Shown one piece after another: positions 61,859-64,000 of a stretch of 64,000 nucleotides of DNA. Position numbers and translations under genes: made by a program. The stretch is from NCBI GenBank assembly GCA_963738345.1, contig CAVTWI010000002.1:3410001-3474000 (forward strand), given 5' to 3'. The DNA comes from Bog-159 sp963738345 (GTDB lineage: Bacteria; Acidobacteriota; Terriglobia; Bryobacterales; Bryobacteraceae). The first letter of the stretch is position 1. Each line of letters starts with the position of its first letter. The notes beneath the pieces were generated by a model. That model did no database searches. It was given only the letters and a program-made list of their open reading frames with translations, and was not told the DNA's origin.

Positions 61859-62338
61859 ATGCAAGCATGCATGGTTGACACACCCATCGAGATGGGGCCG
61901 CAGGAAACGGACAGTGTGCCTAAAACTCTTTCTCAGGCACTGGCATTTTATAGCCACCCTTACGTAGCAACGATGACTCTGGCGCGGGCGCGGTGGGGCG
62001 AGGCGGTAGAGTGCCTGCATTGCCATTCGCGGATGAAGCATTTTTACATCTCGACGCGGCGGATCTGGAAATGCCGGTCATGCCGGAAACAGTTTTCCCC
62101 GAAGGCGGGGACTATTTTCGAAGACTCGCCTATTGGGTTGGATCGATGGCTTGCCGCGTTATGGATCGTGGCAAATAGCGAAAGGCGCGTAGGTTCCTAC
62201 AAGCTACATCGATTTTTGGGAGTGACGCAGACTACCGCTCAGTTCATGCTGCGCCGTATCTATGTGGCAATGGCGGCCCGGAAAACGGAGAACGCGGAAA
62301 ACGGTCGTTCCAGTTTGGCAACAGGTTCACCGTTATGA
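61859..62338 (+). CDS. IS1595-type transposase zinc-ribbon protein without DDE domain
   Basis: Protein of 159 residues matching the N-terminal region of IS1595-family transposases. A zinc ribbon is formed by C-x2-C (VECLHCHSRMKHFY) and C-x2-C (WKCRSCRKQFSPKAGTIFED), followed by a helical region (IGLDRWLAALWIVANSERR) and KLHRFLGVTQTTAQFML, as in those proteins. The catalytic DDE domain that should follow is absent; the gene stops after about 25 more residues. So it is a truncated or domesticated derivative. ATG 61859 has GGAG 6 bases upstream. Its stop overlaps the next ATG as ATGA. Confidence 0.75.
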   Translation: MQACMVDTPIEMGPQETDSVPKTLSQALAFYSHPYVATMTLARARWGEAVECLHCHSRMKHFYISTRRIWKCRSCRKQFSPKAGTIFEDSPIGLDRWLAALWIVANSERRVGSYKLHRFLGVTQTTAQFMLRRIYVAMAARKTENAENGRSSLATGSPL

Positions 62339-62517
62339 CCGGCCCTCCGACGGAAGATCCGGAAGAGCAGAATTCGGCGGAATACGACCGGTTCCTGCGT
62401 CTGTTGACGGAGGTCGCGGCGGTGCCCAAGGTAGAGGTCTATTCGCTTGACCCCACGCTAAGTCCGAAACGGAAGACCGCGCCTAAGGAATCCGAGTCGG
62501 ACGACAAAACCGGCTAG
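62335..62517 (+). CDS. Small acidic/basic hypothetical protein coupled to zinc-ribbon gene
   Basis: Protein of 60 residues whose ATG overlaps the preceding stop (ATGA). The sequence is charged and probably disordered at both ends, with one helix (NSAEYDRFLRLLTEVAAVPK). No family recognised. The coupling to the zinc-ribbon gene suggests a paired function. It overlaps the stop of the convergent gene at 62514 by 4 bases. Confidence 0.55.
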   Translation: MTGPPTEDPEEQNSAEYDRFLRLLTEVAAVPKVEVYSLDPTLSPKRKTAPKESESDDKTG

Positions 62518-63749
62518 CGTAACGGGATCTTCCAGATCTGCGATTTCACCGGCGCGATTTCTTTCTTGCGCTTCCCATCTTCCCCGTAAGCGTCCCAACC
62601 TGTGTTTGCGAGGAAGTAGAAGGTATCGCCGACGAGCGTGCCGTGGCTCGGCTCACCCAGGCCCGGCGTATTGCTTTCCAATATTTCCTGAGTCTGCAGA
62701 TTGTCACCGAAGCGTACCAGGCGCTCGGGGGCAACACCGTTCTGGACCGCCAAGAATGAATCCCGGTAACGATAGAAGCCGTCGATGCCACAGAGGACGA
62801 TACCACGTGCGGGCGCAAGCCAGCGGACGGCTCGCGTTTGCAAATCCATCGCAGCGATGCCGCGGATATAGTCGGGAATATACAGGGTACGTTCATCGAG
62901 AGAGAGTGCCGGCGTTTGCGGCGAACGGAACTCACCCACGCTATCCAGACGTTCCAGAACCGAGGCGCCGGCTTTCAAACGGAACACGGCACCGTGAGAG
63001 CCTTCGGAAACGTAAAGATCTCCAGAGCGGCTGATGGTCATATCGCCGAGCAAACCCTTCACGGGTGAATCGACGCGTTTGACAGCCGCACCTGAATCCA
63101 GATTGAAGGCGATGACCGCAGTCTTTTCGTTGTCTGCGGGGTCGCACTGCCGGCAATTGGCGATCCAGCCAGTTGCGGCCCACAGAATACGACGATCGGG
63201 ATCGACGCGCAATGCCATCACCGGCCAGTCGGATTTCGCGAAAAGCTTGCCGTCCGCCGTGACGATTTTGCACATGGTTACGCTTGCGATGAAGAAGCGG
63301 TGCGTCTTCGGATCGTAGGCAATATCCTCCGGAAGCATGTCGTCCTCCGGAAGATCGGAGACTTTAGTTGCGTGGGCGATGGGTTTCCGATTGCGTTCGA
63401 CTTGGCGCAGGACCGCAGCGAAGGGCACGGAGCCACGCAGGGAGGCAAAATCCTGGTCGCCTGTGAAGTCATAGACCAGACCAGCGTTCGCCAAGCCTTC
63501 CAATTCGGTAATGGCCGCCTCCGCGTGCCCCAGATGAGCCTCGACCGCTGCCAGGTTGTATAGAAGGCGTGCGTTACCCGGTAGCAAGGGCTGCAATTTC
63601 AGTAGACTCTGGCGGAGTTTGGCGTAATCCTTGGATTTTGCCGCGGCGCCTGCCTCGCGGTTCAGGACGATCCACTGAGGATCGGAGGCCGCCGACGCCA
63701 TTGCTAAAGCGGCGGCCGCGCAAACGAAACCGCAATTTAGGTGCGTCAC
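62514..63749 (-). CDS. Exported beta-propeller-like (SMP-30/NHL type) protein
   Basis: Exported protein of about 411 residues. After a signal-like segment (FVCAAAALAMASA), a helical, TPR-like region is seen (NREAGAAAKSKDYAKLRQSL, LYNLAAVEAHLGHAEAAITE). The rest has repeated propeller blades: PEDIAYDPKTHRFFIASV, ALRVDPDRRILWAATGW, LLGDMTISRSGDLYVSEG, ALSLDERTLYIPDYIRGIA and DTFYFLANTGWDAYGEDG. This resembles SMP-30/NHL or PQQ-like propellers; no catalytic site is identified. The start is uncertain; GTG 63749 fits the signal peptide, but the frame is open far upstream. It is divergent from the partial gene at the window end. Confidence 0.75.
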   Translation of the reverse strand: MTHLNCGFVCAAAALAMASAASDPQWIVLNREAGAAAKSKDYAKLRQSLLKLQPLLPGNARLLYNLAAVEAHLGHAEAAITELEGLANAGLVYDFTGDQDFASLRGSVPFAAVLRQVERNRKPIAHATKVSDLPEDDMLPEDIAYDPKTHRFFIASVTMCKIVTADGKLFAKSDWPVMALRVDPDRRILWAATGWIANCRQCDPADNEKTAVIAFNLDSGAAVKRVDSPVKGLLGDMTISRSGDLYVSEGSHGAVFRLKAGASVLERLDSVGEFRSPQTPALSLDERTLYIPDYIRGIAAMDLQTRAVRWLAPARGIVLCGIDGFYRYRDSFLAVQNGVAPERLVRFGDNLQTQEILESNTPGLGEPSHGTLVGDTFYFLANTGWDAYGEDGKRKKEIAPVKSQIWKIPLR

Positions 63750-63817
63750 CAAGCATAGGACGTGCTGGAGGGCGACTTGTTTGCCGGGGCGAAGGCCGAT
63801 GTTATTCTGGAAGCGTC

Positions 63818-64000
63818 TTGAGCGCCAGGCCACGAGTATTCTTGCTTTCACCAGCGAATGTGAGCGGCGTGCGGGGACGGCAGTTGATGCAGCCCGCCGC
63901 CAATTTCGAGTTGGCCGTACGCCTGCGCCACGAAGGCTTGCCGCTTGGAGATGCCTTCGCATTTATCAGTGGTCTATATTTTCGCGGAAAACTGGCCTAC
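63818..64000 (+). CDS. Hypothetical protein, N-terminus only (cut by window edge)
   Basis: A plus-strand frame from TTG 63818 runs open to the window end, giving 61 residues. It has a strand-loop start (SARPRVFLLSPANVSGVRG) followed by RQLMQPAANFELAVRLRHE, LPLGDAFAFISGLYFRGKLA, a pattern I associate with a conserved acidobacterial hypothetical family; this is a memory-based impression. GGAAG lies 5 bases upstream of the TTG. Function unknown. Confidence 0.5.
   Translation, partial: MSARPRVFLLSPANVSGVRGRQLMQPAANFELAVRLRHEGLPLGDAFAFISGLYFRGKLAY

Overview
The window looks like chromosomal DNA of an Acidobacteriota bacterium of the Solibacter/Bryobacter type. DNA is GC-rich and gene-dense. Several exported protein families point there: a C-terminal domain of the TIGR03437 (Solibacter) type, two tandem-repeat proteins of the TIGR03803 (GloVer) type, choice-of-anchor-D domains, and a large TonB-dependent receptor with an N-terminal carboxypeptidase-regulatory-like domain. 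The assignment rests on family recognition; there is no rRNA in the window, and I recognised no tRNA.

Layout. 0-6 kb: housekeeping genes (secG end, MerR regulator, YfgM-like TPR protein, dGTPase-like HD protein), an exported clan GH-A-like glycosidase and a small conserved protein. 6.5-7.7 kb: a complete IS630-family element with TA target duplication. 7.8-9.5 kb: an accessory three-gene cassette ending in an HNH protein. 9.5-14.2 kb: a translationally coupled DUF5367-TetR-DUF1801 operon, an M19 dipeptidase, a GloVer-repeat protein and a methyltransferase. 14.2-31.4 kb: exported glycosidases (GH106-like, GH140-like, GH3), an ankyrin protein, a response regulator, NHL-repeat and LamG surface proteins, TPR and GloVer-repeat proteins. 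31.4-36.5 kb: a YcaQ-like DNA glycosylase, DUF350, hypB and hypA, DoxX, and a RoxA-like di-haem cytochrome lipoprotein. 36.5-40 kb: exported hypotheticals, an antitoxin remnant and a proline iminopeptidase.

40.0-60.3 kb is the most striking part. Eleven minus-strand genes lie with gaps of about 40 bp or less, or with 1-4 base overlaps. In transcription order they are: TonB receptor, Tat-exported sulfatase-superfamily enzyme, a 51-residue membrane peptide, a fatty-acid hydroxylase/sterol desaturase-like protein, three tandem roughly 1000-residue DUF3604/PHP-like exported proteins, a P1B-type metal ATPase fused in frame to an HflK-like SPFH domain, HflC, a second SPFH protein with a histidine-rich N-terminus, and a small exported protein. 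This could be a single operon linking outer-membrane uptake, periplasmic hydrolysis, lipid modification, metal transport and membrane-protease or raft scaffolding; that function is inference.

60.5-64 kb: small exported proteins, one with an HExxH site, an AT-rich patch with a zinc-ribbon gene derived from an IS1595-type transposase, and a beta-propeller-like exported protein.

At least 17 single-base frameshifts interrupt otherwise well conserved genes. They are concentrated at 33.0-33.6 kb (hypAB) and 39.7-42.9 kb (pip and the SPFH genes). Protein similarity resumes immediately after each one, so many are probably sequence errors rather than decay; affected genes are given their full reconstructed span.
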